DNA of 64,000 bases, from positions 1 through 64,000 of the forward strand of contig JBBIWA010000015.1 of NCBI GenBank assembly GCA_037439425.1, read 5' to 3'. This DNA comes from JBBIWA01 sp037439425. GTDB lineage: Bacteria; Acidobacteriota; Blastocatellia; RBC074. The position numbers and the translations under genes are program-made. Numbering within the stretch: position 1 is the first letter of the stretch; each line of letters begins with the position of its first letter. The notes beneath the pieces are model-generated. The model was not told the DNA's origin and did not search any database. It was given only the letters and a program-made list of their open reading frames with translations. This document shows, piece after piece, positions 16,929-27,336 of the stretch.

Positions 16929-18080
16929 TCATCCTGTTGCTGCCAACTTCCGGTCTTCAGTCTCCAGCGGAAAGAGCTCCGCGAGGGTTTGTTTAATCTG
17001 CTGGCCTGAGTCAATGCTTTCCAGCGGGTCTTTGCGCAGCCGGTGGCGCAGCGACATAACTGCGACGCGTCGCACCTCGGTAGCGGTGACAACCCTCCTC
17101 CCTTCAAAAGCGGCCATTGCGCGTGAGGCACGCGCAATGGTCAACTCGCCACGATGCCCGTCAATCTTGAGACGCAGGCAGAGTTCAGCTACGCGCCGCA
17201 ACAGCGCGCGATCCATCTGCACTTGGTTGAGCAATTGCTTGGCTTTGAGGATGCGCCGTCGAAGCTTGTCCTGCTGCGGTGCCATCTGAGCACAGAAGGC
17301 AGCCGGATCGCGCTCAAAAGCTTCGCGTCGCATCACGAGCTCAACACGCTGATCCAGGTCATAGATGGTCGTGATTTGAGCATGGAAGCCGAACCGGTCC
17401 AGAAGCTGTGGCCGCAACTCTCCTTCCTCAGGATTGCCTGAACCGACCAGCACGAAGCGCGCTGGATGCGCAATGGAGATGCCTTCGCGCTCGACGAGAT
17501 TGCGCCCGCTTGCAGCCACGTCCAGCAGCACATCCACCAGATGATCTTCCAGCAGATTGACTTCGTCAATGTAAAGAAAGCCACGATGAGCGCGTGCCAG
17601 CAGACCCGGCTCGAAGGCTTTGACGCCTGCAACCAGTGCGCGTTCAATATCCAGTGTGCCGCAGACGCGATCCTCAGTGGCGCCAAGCGGCAGGTCCACC
17701 ACAGGCACAGGCCCACGCTCGCGGGGCAGTTTTCCTTGCTGCGCCAGGCGCGCGGAACAATCAGCGCACAGTTCGATCACCTGATCCGGATCACAACCGT
17801 AGACACATCCTTTGACTTTAGAGATCGGCGGCAACAGGCGGGCGAGCGCGCGCACCGCTGTTGATTTGCCCGTCCCGCGATGGCCCATAATCATCACCCC
17901 GCCAATCAGCGGCTCAATCACATTGAGGATGAGCGCAAGCTTCATCTCCTCCTGACCGACAATGGCAGTAAAAGGATAGACCACTGGCACGCCGCCGACC
18001 TCTTTTTTGCCTGTGTGTTTAGTGGTTCTCTTAGTCAATTCTGTGTGATGACGATTGACGAGATTAAACGCAGGCGACAT
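16929..18080 (-). CDS. bchI: Magnesium chelatase ATPase subunit I (BchI/ChlI type)
   Basis: This AAA+ motor subunit works with subunits D and H to insert magnesium into protoporphyrin IX. Walker A GHRGTGKST, Walker B GFLYIDEVN, sensor-1 VGSGNPEEGELRPQLLDRFG and the Cys-containing insert GCDPDQVIELCADC, typical of true BchI, are all present. With the ATG at 18080 it has 383 residues; an in-frame TTG at 18131 is possible. No bchD, bchH or other pigment gene is in the window, so it may belong to a scattered pigment pathway or to another metal chelatase or AAA partner. It is divergent from nagA. Confidence 0.85.
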   Translation of the reverse strand: MSPAFNLVNRHHTELTKRTTKHTGKKEVGGVPVVYPFTAIVGQEEMKLALILNVIEPLIGGVMIMGHRGTGKSTAVRALARLLPPISKVKGCVYGCDPDQVIELCADCSARLAQQGKLPRERGPVPVVDLPLGATEDRVCGTLDIERALVAGVKAFEPGLLARAHRGFLYIDEVNLLEDHLVDVLLDVAASGRNLVEREGISIAHPARFVLVGSGNPEEGELRPQLLDRFGFHAQITTIYDLDQRVELVMRREAFERDPAAFCAQMAPQQDKLRRRILKAKQLLNQVQMDRALLRRVAELCLRLKIDGHRGELTIARASRAMAAFEGRRVVTATEVRRVAVMSLRHRLRKDPLESIDSGQQIKQTLAELFPLETEDRKLAATG

Positions 18081-18146
18081 TATAACTGCCTGATCGCTCA
18101 GACCACAATCGCCGTATCGTGCAAGCCGCAATCTAAGGGAGGAAAG

Positions 18147-19349
18147 ATGGCAGATCGTCTAGCGATAGTTGGAGGCGCAGTAGTGACACCGCAAGAGGTG
18201 ATCGAAGGCGGTATCGTGCTATGCGAGGAAGGGAAGATCTCTTTTGTCGGACCTTCGAACTCAGCCCAACCAGAACCAGATTCGCACATAGTTGATGCCA
18301 CGGGGCGCATGATATTACCCGGATTTATCGATACCCACGTGCACGGCAGCGGGGGGAATGACGTGATGCTGGCCCGGCCTGAAGTGATTCGCCGTATTTC
18401 CCGCGCTCAGTTGAGCTACGGCACCACGGCCTACCTGCCCAGCACCATCGCCGCGCGCCATGATCAGTTGCTGCAAGCCATCGAAGCCATAATCGAGGCA
18501 GAAAACAATCCAGAGCCAGCAGCAGAAATTTTAGGTCTGCACATCGAAGGGCCTTACATCAATCGAGCCTACAAAGGTGCGCAGCCAGAGGCTGGGATCC
18601 GCGATCCCGACCACGATGAATGCCAAGAATTGCTCGCTGCAGCGTCTGGTCGCATCAAGATCATGACGCTTGCTCCGGAATTACCCGGCGGTTTGGAACT
18701 GATCCGCTGGCTGGTGAGTGAGGGGGTGATTGCCTCGCTCGGCCACTCGGCTGCCGACTACGACACTGCGCTGGCCGCCATCGAAGCGGGAGCGACTCAC
18801 GCTACACATCTCTACAATGCCATGTCAGGGGTGCACCACCGGCGGCCAGGGTTGGCTTCAGCTTGTTTGAACGAACCGGGCTTGCGCGCAGAAATCATTC
18901 TGGATGGAGTTCATGTTCATCCACAGATGGCCAGATTGGCTTGGAGAGCCAAGGGGCGTGAAGGCTTAATTCTCATCACCGATGCCACCGCTGCGCAGGG
19001 TTGTCCCGATGGCATCTATTCCCTGAGCGATTTCCAGATTCAAGTGCGCGGATCGCAGTGCACGCTGCTGGACGGCGTGACGATCGCGGGCTCAGTGTTG
19101 ACGATGAATCAGGCAGTGCGCCATGCGGTGGAGTTTACGGGTATGAGTCTGGTGGATGCGGCCTATACAGCTTCCCTGCTGCCAGCGCAGTTATGTGGAG
19201 CGGCCGGCCGTAAAGGCTCAATCGAAATTGGCAAGGACGCCGATCTGGTGGTGCTGGGTCCTGATTGCTCAGTCCAGCTCACCGTGCGCGCCGGTGAGAT
19301 CGTTTACCAGAACGGCAAAGGCGACTGCAGCCTAAACCGGCGATCATAG
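18147..19349 (+). CDS. nagA: N-acetylglucosamine-6-phosphate deacetylase
   Basis: It removes acetate from GlcNAc-6-phosphate in amino-sugar catabolism and wall recycling. The amidohydrolase barrel shows DTHVHG, the metal Glu in HIEGPYIN, SLGHSAADYD, ATHLYNAMSG and the catalytic Asp in LITDATAA. It has 400 residues. The frame is open far upstream, but the ATG at 18147 follows AAGGGAGG at ideal spacing. It is divergent from bchI with 66 bases between starts. No nagB or sugar transporter lies beside it. Confidence 0.95.
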   Translation: MADRLAIVGGAVVTPQEVIEGGIVLCEEGKISFVGPSNSAQPEPDSHIVDATGRMILPGFIDTHVHGSGGNDVMLARPEVIRRISRAQLSYGTTAYLPSTIAARHDQLLQAIEAIIEAENNPEPAAEILGLHIEGPYINRAYKGAQPEAGIRDPDHDECQELLAAASGRIKIMTLAPELPGGLELIRWLVSEGVIASLGHSAADYDTALAAIEAGATHATHLYNAMSGVHHRRPGLASACLNEPGLRAEIILDGVHVHPQMARLAWRAKGREGLILITDATAAQGCPDGIYSLSDFQIQVRGSQCTLLDGVTIAGSVLTMNQAVRHAVEFTGMSLVDAAYTASLLPAQLCGAAGRKGSIEIGKDADLVVLGPDCSVQLTVRAGEIVYQNGKGDCSLNRRS

Positions 19350-19376
19350 CGGCAGTGGTGGCGTGTCCAATCCATC

Positions 19377-19619
19377 TCATCCGCAAACTCCACACCCACC
19401 CATAGCCAAAGAGACTTCCGAGATATGCTCGGCAGCCTGTGGGGTGATGCATAGTCTGCTCTCGCTTTGGTAGCAGCTGGGATCCCGACCGGGGCTCACT
19501 AAATCCACTGCGCCTTGCGCCTCGAAGCTGACTACCACCTGGGTTGCTACCCTCTCAAGTAGCTGGTTCGACTCGGACACGCTTCCCTCAATCTGCCTTC
19601 CGTCCTTGGAGCCGCGCAC
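19377..19619 (-). CDS. Doubtful small ORF with Cys-Gly tail
   Basis: This is an 80-residue open frame from a GTG, eight bases after the stop of the APC permease on the same strand. It has no recognisable family. The C-terminus reads LAMGGCGVCG, reminiscent of Cys/Gly core peptides, but no maturation enzyme is nearby and no ribosome binding site is clear. It may be no gene at all; otherwise this convergent spacer (19350-19627) holds only a small CCGAG/CTCGG hairpin near 19418. Confidence 0.22.
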   Translation of the reverse strand: MRGSKDGRQIEGSVSESNQLLERVATQVVVSFEAQGAVDLVSPGRDPSCYQSESRLCITPQAAEHISEVSLAMGGCGVCG

Positions 19620-19627
19620 TTGACGTG

Positions 19628-21607
<1,980 letters not shown>

Positions 21608-21710
21608 TAGGTTTCCTGACAAGGAGATGAACTGGGCTTGGCCCTCAGGCATTGCTCGCCTGCCAGCCCGGATTCAAAACAGCTACCCTACGCCGGCAAA
21701 GAAGCGGAGC

Positions 21711-22400
21711 TTACAGAGCAGCTTTTCGTGGCGGATTGTTGACTATCTCCCGGACATTATCTAAATCGCGATCTTCGCCGAGCAGGATCAGCAGATCGCC
21801 TTCCTGGATAACATCATCCGCGCGCGGGACGATGTTGAGGCGTTTATTTTCACCCCGGCCGCTCTGAATCCCGATGAGCTGGACGTTGAGCGTATTGCGT
21901 AGCGCCAGCTCACGCAACGTCTTGCCGACGAATTCCTGCGGCGCAATGATTTCCGTAATCGAGTAGCCAGGCAAGAGCGGCAGAAAATCAACCACATCCG
22001 TGCGGGCCAACCGATTAGCCAGCCGAATCGCCATCTCTTTCTCAGGATGGATCACTTCATTGACGCCCAGCGCCGTCAAAATGCGCCCGTGCTCTTCGGA
22101 GAGGGCTTTGACCGCGATATAAGGCACGCCCATCTCTTTGACGTGCAGCGCTGCCAGGGTGATCACGTCCATGCGCTCGCCCAGACTGATGATCACGGCA
22201 TCTACGTCAGCCACGCCGATAGCTTCAAGCGTGTGCCTTTCCGTCGCATCGGCCACGACAGCGTGGGTCGAAAGTTCAGCTGCTGCCTGCACGGCCTCTT
22301 CATCCAGGTCAATCGCCAGCACCTCTTTGCCCGCTTCATAAAGCGTGCGCGCCGCATGCGCACCAAAATGGCCAAGTCCGATGACCGCGAAACGTTTCAT
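21711..22400 (-). CDS. trkA: Potassium uptake regulator, RCK protein (TrkA/KtrA family)
   Basis: This cytosolic ring-forming subunit gates the TrkH/KtrB channel in response to nucleotides. Residues 1-125 are an RCK N-domain with GLGHFG and the acidic end of strand 2 (AIDLDE). Residues 140-225 are the RCK C-domain with the LIGIQ and EGDLLILLG segments. The length of 229 residues indicates a single RCK unit as in KtrA rather than the doubled TrkA of Escherichia coli. It starts 12 bases after the trkH stop, so the two form an operon. Confidence 0.92.
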   Translation of the reverse strand: MKRFAVIGLGHFGAHAARTLYEAGKEVLAIDLDEEAVQAAAELSTHAVVADATERHTLEAIGVADVDAVIISLGERMDVITLAALHVKEMGVPYIAVKALSEEHGRILTALGVNEVIHPEKEMAIRLANRLARTDVVDFLPLLPGYSITEIIAPQEFVGKTLRELALRNTLNVQLIGIQSGRGENKRLNIVPRADDVIQEGDLLILLGEDRDLDNVREIVNNPPRKAAL

Positions 22401-22412
22401 TGCTCATTCCTT

Positions 22413-23843
22413 TCAACCGACCATGACATTTTCTTCCGCATAGCGATAATGGGCGCGGCGCTGCCGGAGGCTGATCGCCAGCGCCAGCGTCAGCGGCCCG
22501 ATGCGTCCCATAAACATCACCAGCGAGATAACGATTTTACCAGCAGTGGTCAACAGTGGCGTGTAGTTGAGCGAGAGCCCGACTGTGCCGAAAGCAGAGA
22601 TCGTTTCAAAGAGCAAGCTCAAAAACCGCCCTTGACTCTCCTCAGGTCTTGCCCCGTAGGTCTCGGTCACCATCAACACGGAAGAAGCAATGATCAGCAG
22701 TGCAATCGCTGCCACCACGACTGCTGCCGCCCGATCAATCGCCTCTTGGGGAATAGTGCGCTTGAAGGCATGCAAGCGGGTATGTCCGCGCCACCGCGAA
22801 ATACTGTAAGCCACCAACAAACCGAAGGTGCTGGTTTTGACTCCCCCACCGGTTGAGCCAGGGCTGGCCCCGATGATCATCATCACCATCGTGCACAGCA
22901 GCGCTGCGCCGCTCATCTGCCTATAGTCTACCGTATTGAAACCTGCCGTGCGGGGCGTGACAGCGCAGAAATATGCGTTCAGCCAGGCCTCAGTCTCTGA
23001 CAGGTGAACAAACACTCCGCGCCTTTCCAGCAGGTAATAAGATAGCGTCCCGATCACTAACAGCACGCCCGTCGTGAGCAACACAAACTTGGTGTGTACA
23101 CTTAGCCGAGGCCGGGGACAATTGCTGGCAGCAGGCGCAAGGTGCAGTTGAAAACGTTGGAGGAGCTTTTGCTGCGCGTACTCTCTCAGGTCCAATCCGA
23201 CCAGAAACCCTAGCCCGCCAGTAACAACCAATGTGGTGATCACCAACTGCACAAACGGGTCGCGCTGAAATCCCACCAGATTGTCAGAAAAGAGCGTGAA
23301 GCCCGCATTGCAGAAGGCGGAGATCGAATGAAAGAGGGCCATATAAATGGTCTGACCGAGGGTCGCAAACCGATCCGTGCGCAACCAGTAAAACGTCAGA
23401 GCCGCCGCACCTATCGCTTCAATCGTGAAAGTTACCAGCGCGATGTGCTTAATCAGGGGAACCGGATTGCCAATCCGGGTGTGATGAAAACTCTCCTGGA
23501 CGGCGACCCGGCCGGTGAGGCTCAGGCGTTGGCCAAGCGCTACCAGAAAGACCGTCGTGAACGTCATCAGGCCTAGCCCCCCAATCTGAATGCACGAGAG
23601 AATCACCAACTGCCCGAACAAGGAAAAGGTCGCGCCAGTATCAACCACCACCAGTCCGGTGACACACGTGGCCGAGGTGATGGTAAAGAAGGCGTCCACC
23701 AGCGGAATTCGAGTCGAGGAGCGAGTGGCTAGCGGGAGCGACAGCAGTATTGTGCCAACCGCGATCACGAAAGCGAAACTAAGAGTGATGATTTGCGCAG
23801 GATGGAGCTGGCGCCATCTAGGACGCTTGGTCGGTATCTGCAT
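22413..23843 (-). CDS. trkH: Potassium uptake channel subunit (TrkH/KtrB family)
   Basis: This is a 476-residue inner-membrane potassium translocator with four pseudo-repeats. The selectivity-filter motif of each is visible: TCVTGL, FCNAGF, PRTAGF and FGTVGL, each with the key glycine. SPGSTGGGVKTS is the cytoplasmic-gate segment of this family. The size matches the KtrB/TrkH range. It is the first gene of the trkH-trkA series, with the APC permease downstream. Confidence 0.93.
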   Translation of the reverse strand: MQIPTKRPRWRQLHPAQIITLSFAFVIAVGTILLSLPLATRSSTRIPLVDAFFTITSATCVTGLVVVDTGATFSLFGQLVILSCIQIGGLGLMTFTTVFLVALGQRLSLTGRVAVQESFHHTRIGNPVPLIKHIALVTFTIEAIGAAALTFYWLRTDRFATLGQTIYMALFHSISAFCNAGFTLFSDNLVGFQRDPFVQLVITTLVVTGGLGFLVGLDLREYAQQKLLQRFQLHLAPAASNCPRPRLSVHTKFVLLTTGVLLVIGTLSYYLLERRGVFVHLSETEAWLNAYFCAVTPRTAGFNTVDYRQMSGAALLCTMVMMIIGASPGSTGGGVKTSTFGLLVAYSISRWRGHTRLHAFKRTIPQEAIDRAAAVVVAAIALLIIASSVLMVTETYGARPEESQGRFLSLLFETISAFGTVGLSLNYTPLLTTAGKIVISLVMFMGRIGPLTLALAISLRQRRAHYRYAEENVMVG

Positions 23844-24235
23844 ATCAAACTTAGGCTCTGGAACATTTTTCGGATTTCGAGATCACTAAAGCGTACCATC
23901 GCCTTCGGCTTCAGGCCGAGGGCTTTGGCGATCCGGTAGAAGAGGTCCACTACTTCACCATCTAGGACCCGAAGAGATAATCTTTGTGAAGCTAAGAGCG
24001 CAACTCCTTGTTTTCTTGACGCGATTTCTCATCTCCTGCATCCCCTCAGTCTCGAGCGCGGCCAAAGGCTGCCTCATTCGAAATCCGAAATCCGAAATTC
24101 GATATCCGCATCTCCCCTCCCTGTCCTCCGTGGCCGGGTCATTTGCCCGCCCGCTCGATTTCCCAATTTTTTCTTTCGATGATAAAGTGTTACCGGCCTG
24201 CACACAAACCATTCCTGTTGCTCGGGAGTTCAGGC
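23844..24235. other. Intergenic spacer with GAAATCCGAAATCC repeat
   Basis: This is the divergent spacer between trkH and the flavin oxidase. Bases about 24072-24108 carry the AAATCCGAAATCCGAAATTCG low-complexity word set shared with three other spacers in the window. No convincing gene was seen. Promoters in both directions are expected but were not identified. Confidence 0.5.
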
Positions 24236-25480
24236 GTGACTTGTCGTCGTGAGTTCATCAAACTGCTCGCAGCAACGCTTGCGCCAGCCGTAAAAACCGC
24301 AAGGCGCATCTCGGGGGCACCCACGATGAAGATCACTAAGAACTACGATGTCGCCATCATCGGCGCTGGAGTCTTCGGCTCCTGGACTGCTTATCACTTG
24401 CAGCAATCTGGCCAGAGAGTCATTTTACTGGATGCTTACGGTGCGGCTAACAGCCGGGCGAGCTCTGGAGGAGAATCGCGCATCATCCGCCTCGGTTATG
24501 GTGCGGATGAGATCTACACCCGCTGGTCGCTGCATTCCCTCAGCCTCTGGCAAGAGTTCTTCGCGCGGATCAATCAGCCGCTCTTTCAGCGCACAGGCGT
24601 GCTGTGGATGGCACGCGAGGAAGACCCTTACACACTTGCTACTGTGACGACGCTGCAAAAAGTGGGCGTACGTTTTGAGAAACTTGAGCGGGCCGAAATG
24701 GAGAAGCGCTATCCGCAGATCGCTTTCGGCCCGGTGACGTGGGCCATCTTCGAGCCTGAAAGCGGCGTCTTGATGGCGCGCCGCGCAGTGCAAGCCGTCG
24801 TGCAGGAGACGATCAAAGACGGCGCCGACTATTTGCCGCAAGCCGTCGCGACGCCCATAGGCAAAGGGCGACTCACCGCAATCACTACCAGCAGCGGAGA
24901 CAGTATCAACGCAGGCAGTTTCGTCTTCGCCTGCGGTCCATGGCTGCCCAAGCTCTTTCCAGACTTGCTGAAAGAGCGCATTCAGCCGACGCGACAGGAA
25001 GTCTTTTTCTTTGGCACTCCTGCCGGAGATCAGCGTTTCGCGCCACCAGCGATGCCTACCTGGATCGATTTCGGCGATGAGATCTACGGCATTCCGGACC
25101 TGGAAAATCGCGGCTTCAAGGTAGCGCTTGATCGTCACGGCCCGGCCTTCGATCCTGATACGGGCACTCGCCTGGCGACTGAAGAAGGACTTGCAGCGGT
25201 GCGCCAGCATCTGGCCAGGCGTTTCCCCGCCCTGAAGAATGCTCCGGTGATTGAGGCTCGCGTCTGCCAGTACGAAAACACCTCAAGCGGCGATTTCCTG
25301 ATTGATCGCCATCCTGAGTTAGAGAATGTCTGGCTAGTGGGCGGCGGCTCAGGCCATGGCTTCAAACACGGGCCCGCGCTGGGCCAGTACGTGGCCGCGA
25401 GAATCATCGAGGGCGGCGGGATTGAAACGCGCTTTACACTTGCGACCAAGGAGAAAGTGCGAAAGCGCTCAGTGTTCTAA
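24236..25480 (+). CDS. FAD-dependent oxidoreductase, sarcosine oxidase-like, with Tat-type signal
   Basis: This is a 414-residue flavin amine oxidase of the monomeric sarcosine / N-methyltryptophan oxidase family. The dinucleotide-binding motif GAGVFGSW lies near residue 40. GGESRIIR is typical of the family. The segment RVCQYENTSSGDFLIDRHP contains the Cys that attaches FAD covalently in relatives, and the tail GGGSGHGFKHGPALG is also typical. The start is a GTG at 24236 with GGGAG upstream, which adds an N-terminus CRREFIKLLAATLAPAV resembling a twin-arginine signal. An ATG at 24326 would remove it. If the signal is real the enzyme is exported, which is unusual for the family. The substrate is unknown. 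Confidence 0.83.
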   Translation: MTCRREFIKLLAATLAPAVKTARRISGAPTMKITKNYDVAIIGAGVFGSWTAYHLQQSGQRVILLDAYGAANSRASSGGESRIIRLGYGADEIYTRWSLHSLSLWQEFFARINQPLFQRTGVLWMAREEDPYTLATVTTLQKVGVRFEKLERAEMEKRYPQIAFGPVTWAIFEPESGVLMARRAVQAVVQETIKDGADYLPQAVATPIGKGRLTAITTSSGDSINAGSFVFACGPWLPKLFPDLLKERIQPTRQEVFFFGTPAGDQRFAPPAMPTWIDFGDEIYGIPDLENRGFKVALDRHGPAFDPDTGTRLATEEGLAAVRQHLARRFPALKNAPVIEARVCQYENTSSGDFLIDRHPELENVWLVGGGSGHGFKHGPALGQYVAARIIEGGGIETRFTLATKEKVRKRSVF

Positions 25481-25589
25481 AGCCAGCTGCCTTCATCCCT
25501 GCGCGATTCAGTGGCCAGCAGAGTGTGCCAGGTAGTAAAAGACAGGCCTTGCTTTAGTTAACAAGGAAATATGGAAGGAGGAGTATACG

Positions 25590-26294
25590 TTGGAAACCAC
25601 GATGGCTGAAGCTTCACCACGTCGCACCTATCAGTACTACGATCTGGTGATGGCCTCATTTGTCACCGTGCTCTTATGCGCCAACATCATTGGGGTGACC
25701 AAAGTTACTCACGCTGGGAGCTTCTCGTTTGGAGCCGGGGCTTTGTTCTTTCCCATCAGCTATGTGTTCGGCGACATTCTCACCGAAGTTTATGGCTATG
25801 CCCGTTCGCGCCGAGTGATCTGGACCGGATTTGCGGCCATGATCTTTGCCGCCTTCATGAGCTGGGCCATCAAAGCGTTGCCGCCTGCGCCCGGCTGGCA
25901 GCACCAGCAAGCCTATGAGCTGATGTTCGGCCAGACGCCGCGCATCGTGCTGGCTTCGCTGACGGCTTTCTGGGCCGGCGAGTTTGCCAACTCTTACGTG
26001 CTGGCCAAGCTCAAGATCAGAACCGATGGACGCTTCCTCTGGCTCCGAACGATTGGTTCGACGATTGTGGGCGAAGGTGTAGACTCGCTGATCTTCTATC
26101 CAGTCGCGTTTCTCGGCTTCTGGCCCTCAGACCTGGTACTTCAGGTGATGTTTTCCAACTATCTGCTCAAGGTGGGCTGGGAGGTCGTCGCGACTCCTGT
26201 GACCTACAAGGTTGTGGCTTTTCTGAAGAAGGCTGAGCAAGAGGACTACTACGACCGCGACACGGATTTCAATCCCTTTGCTCTCAAGACCTGA
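25590..26294 (+). CDS. yhhQ: Queuosine precursor transporter (YhhQ/VUT family)
   Basis: This is a 234-residue inner-membrane protein with about six helices. ANIIGVTKV in helix 1, FPISYVFGDILTEVYGY, and EGVDSLIFYPVAF are family signatures. Relatives import queuosine precursors (preQ0 or preQ1). The start is a TTG at 25590 preceded by GGAAGGAGGAG at six bases, an unusually strong site that decides the start. A preQ1 riboswitch was sought in the 110-base leader and not recognised. No queuosine synthesis gene is nearby. Confidence 0.92.
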   Translation: METTMAEASPRRTYQYYDLVMASFVTVLLCANIIGVTKVTHAGSFSFGAGALFFPISYVFGDILTEVYGYARSRRVIWTGFAAMIFAAFMSWAIKALPPAPGWQHQQAYELMFGQTPRIVLASLTAFWAGEFANSYVLAKLKIRTDGRFLWLRTIGSTIVGEGVDSLIFYPVAFLGFWPSDLVLQVMFSNYLLKVGWEVVATPVTYKVVAFLKKAEQEDYYDRDTDFNPFALKT

Positions 26295-26355
26295 CTGGTC
26301 GCGCCCACGCTCAGTTTGGAACCTCTGGTAAACCTTATCCATCAAGGAGGGTGAG

Positions 26356-26493
26356 ATGATAAAGAAAGTCGCGTCTGCTGGTTTGATAGTCGTCTTGGCC
26401 ACCATCACTTGTGGCTCCTGCAAAGAACCTCTCATGGAGGTTACGCTCGCTACTGCCCGCGGTACTGCTTTAACGTTGCGTGACGTGAGCTAG
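26356..26493 (+). CDS. Small secreted or lipoprotein-like peptide (45 residues)
   Basis: A short frame begins at an ATG with a perfect AAGGAGG five bases upstream. Residues 1-19 are a basic-then-hydrophobic signal (MIKKVASAGLIVVLATITC), with Cys at 19 and 22. The Cys after ATIT resembles, but does not fully match, a lipobox. The remaining 23 residues have no known domain. It may be an entericidin-like small lipoprotein or a truncated exported protein. It lies 61 bases after yhhQ. Confidence 0.5.
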   Translation: MIKKVASAGLIVVLATITCGSCKEPLMEVTLATARGTALTLRDVS

Positions 26494-27026
26494 TGGACTG
26501 TAGCAAAGATAATGTTACCAATTCCGGCTCGCTGACCCACATTGAAGCTTGTTTGCCCGCGAGTGGGCTTCGGTACCACTGATTGAAACGTGGGCCGCTT
26601 CGTCGCCATCTTTCTCCGCCCGCTGCGAAGCGTTGCCTGATTAAGAACTGTCACCTTCTTCGCTCAAATGCCACAACAACAATGCTGCGAGAGCTCTCCA
26701 CGACGAGCTTGGAAAAAACCTACCCAAAAGACCGTCCACAAGGAGCGCCGCAATGGGCCTTCAGGAGACTTCTGATAGAGCCGAGCAGCGCGCCTCAAAC
26801 ACCCAGTGCGCTAAACACGCTAGCCCACCTAGAGCAGGTAAAAGACCATTGAGAGCTTGGGGCCAGCAAGTGATCATAATTGTGTTCCAATTCGTAGCCG
26901 TGCTTCTTGTGGATTTTGAACTGAAAGCTTCTCGATTCGAGGGCGTGAAGGCCCGATGATCTAAGCCGCATTCTCTAGGGTCACTTCCAAGTGCGGTCAG
27001 CTACGAGTTGTGATAGATCAGCTTAC

Positions 27027-27119
27027 GCCGTGGAGTTTCACGTTTCTGGTTACACACGCGGGCAGGATTATTTTGAGATGCCACGGCCTTGTGCCGTGGA
27101 GTTTCACGTTTGTGGCTAG
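27027..27119 (+). repeat. Hairpin repeat family, two copies
   Basis: Copy 27077-27119 has CCACGGC pairing with GCCGTGG around a short loop, followed by the constant flank AGTTTCACGTTTGTGGCTA. Copy 27027-27053 keeps only the right arm and the flank. The same element in reverse orientation ends the tandem repeat at 27294-27336, and four relatives lie at 43499-43750. Confidence 0.7.
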
Positions 27120-27169
27120 CCGCCGCAAACTCGACGTTTTTTCCTAAACGCTCTCAATTCGCGGTTACA

Positions 27170-27336
27170 GTAGCCAGGATCGTGAGACTCAACTTTGAAT
27201 TTCGGATTGCGAATTGCGAATTGCGGATTTGGTAGCCAGGATCGTGAGACTCCACTTTGAATTTCGGATTGCGAATTGCGAATTGCGGATTTGGTAGCCA
27301 GGATCGTGAGACTCCACGGCACAAGGCCGTGGCCTC
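27170..27336. repeat. 62-base tandem repeat, 2.7 copies
   Basis: Units 27170-27231 and 27232-27293 are nearly identical. Each joins GTAGCCAGGATCGTGAGACT, the flank of the hairpin repeat in reverse, to the low-complexity block TTTCGGATTGCGAATTGCG. The third, partial unit (27294-27336) instead continues into the complete hairpin CCACGGC/GCCGTGG. The array therefore appears to be built from two dispersed repeat families of this genome. Confidence 0.8.

Noticed and set aside
16880..17137. N-terminal extension of the zinc alcohol dehydrogenase
   Set aside because: The extra 86 codons overlap bchI and do not resemble the family. The ATG at 16879 starts the normal domain.
25481..25589. preQ1 riboswitch before yhhQ
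   Set aside because: The leader lacks the hairpin plus A-rich tail of preQ1-I, and no other class could be fitted by eye.
26753..26959. Small membrane protein with AAGGAG upstream
   Set aside because: It lies in degenerate spacer, has an unnatural composition before the single hydrophobic stretch, and has no sign of a family.
27170..27336. CRISPR array
   Set aside because: The 62-base units are contiguous tandem copies without unique spacers, and no cas gene is present.
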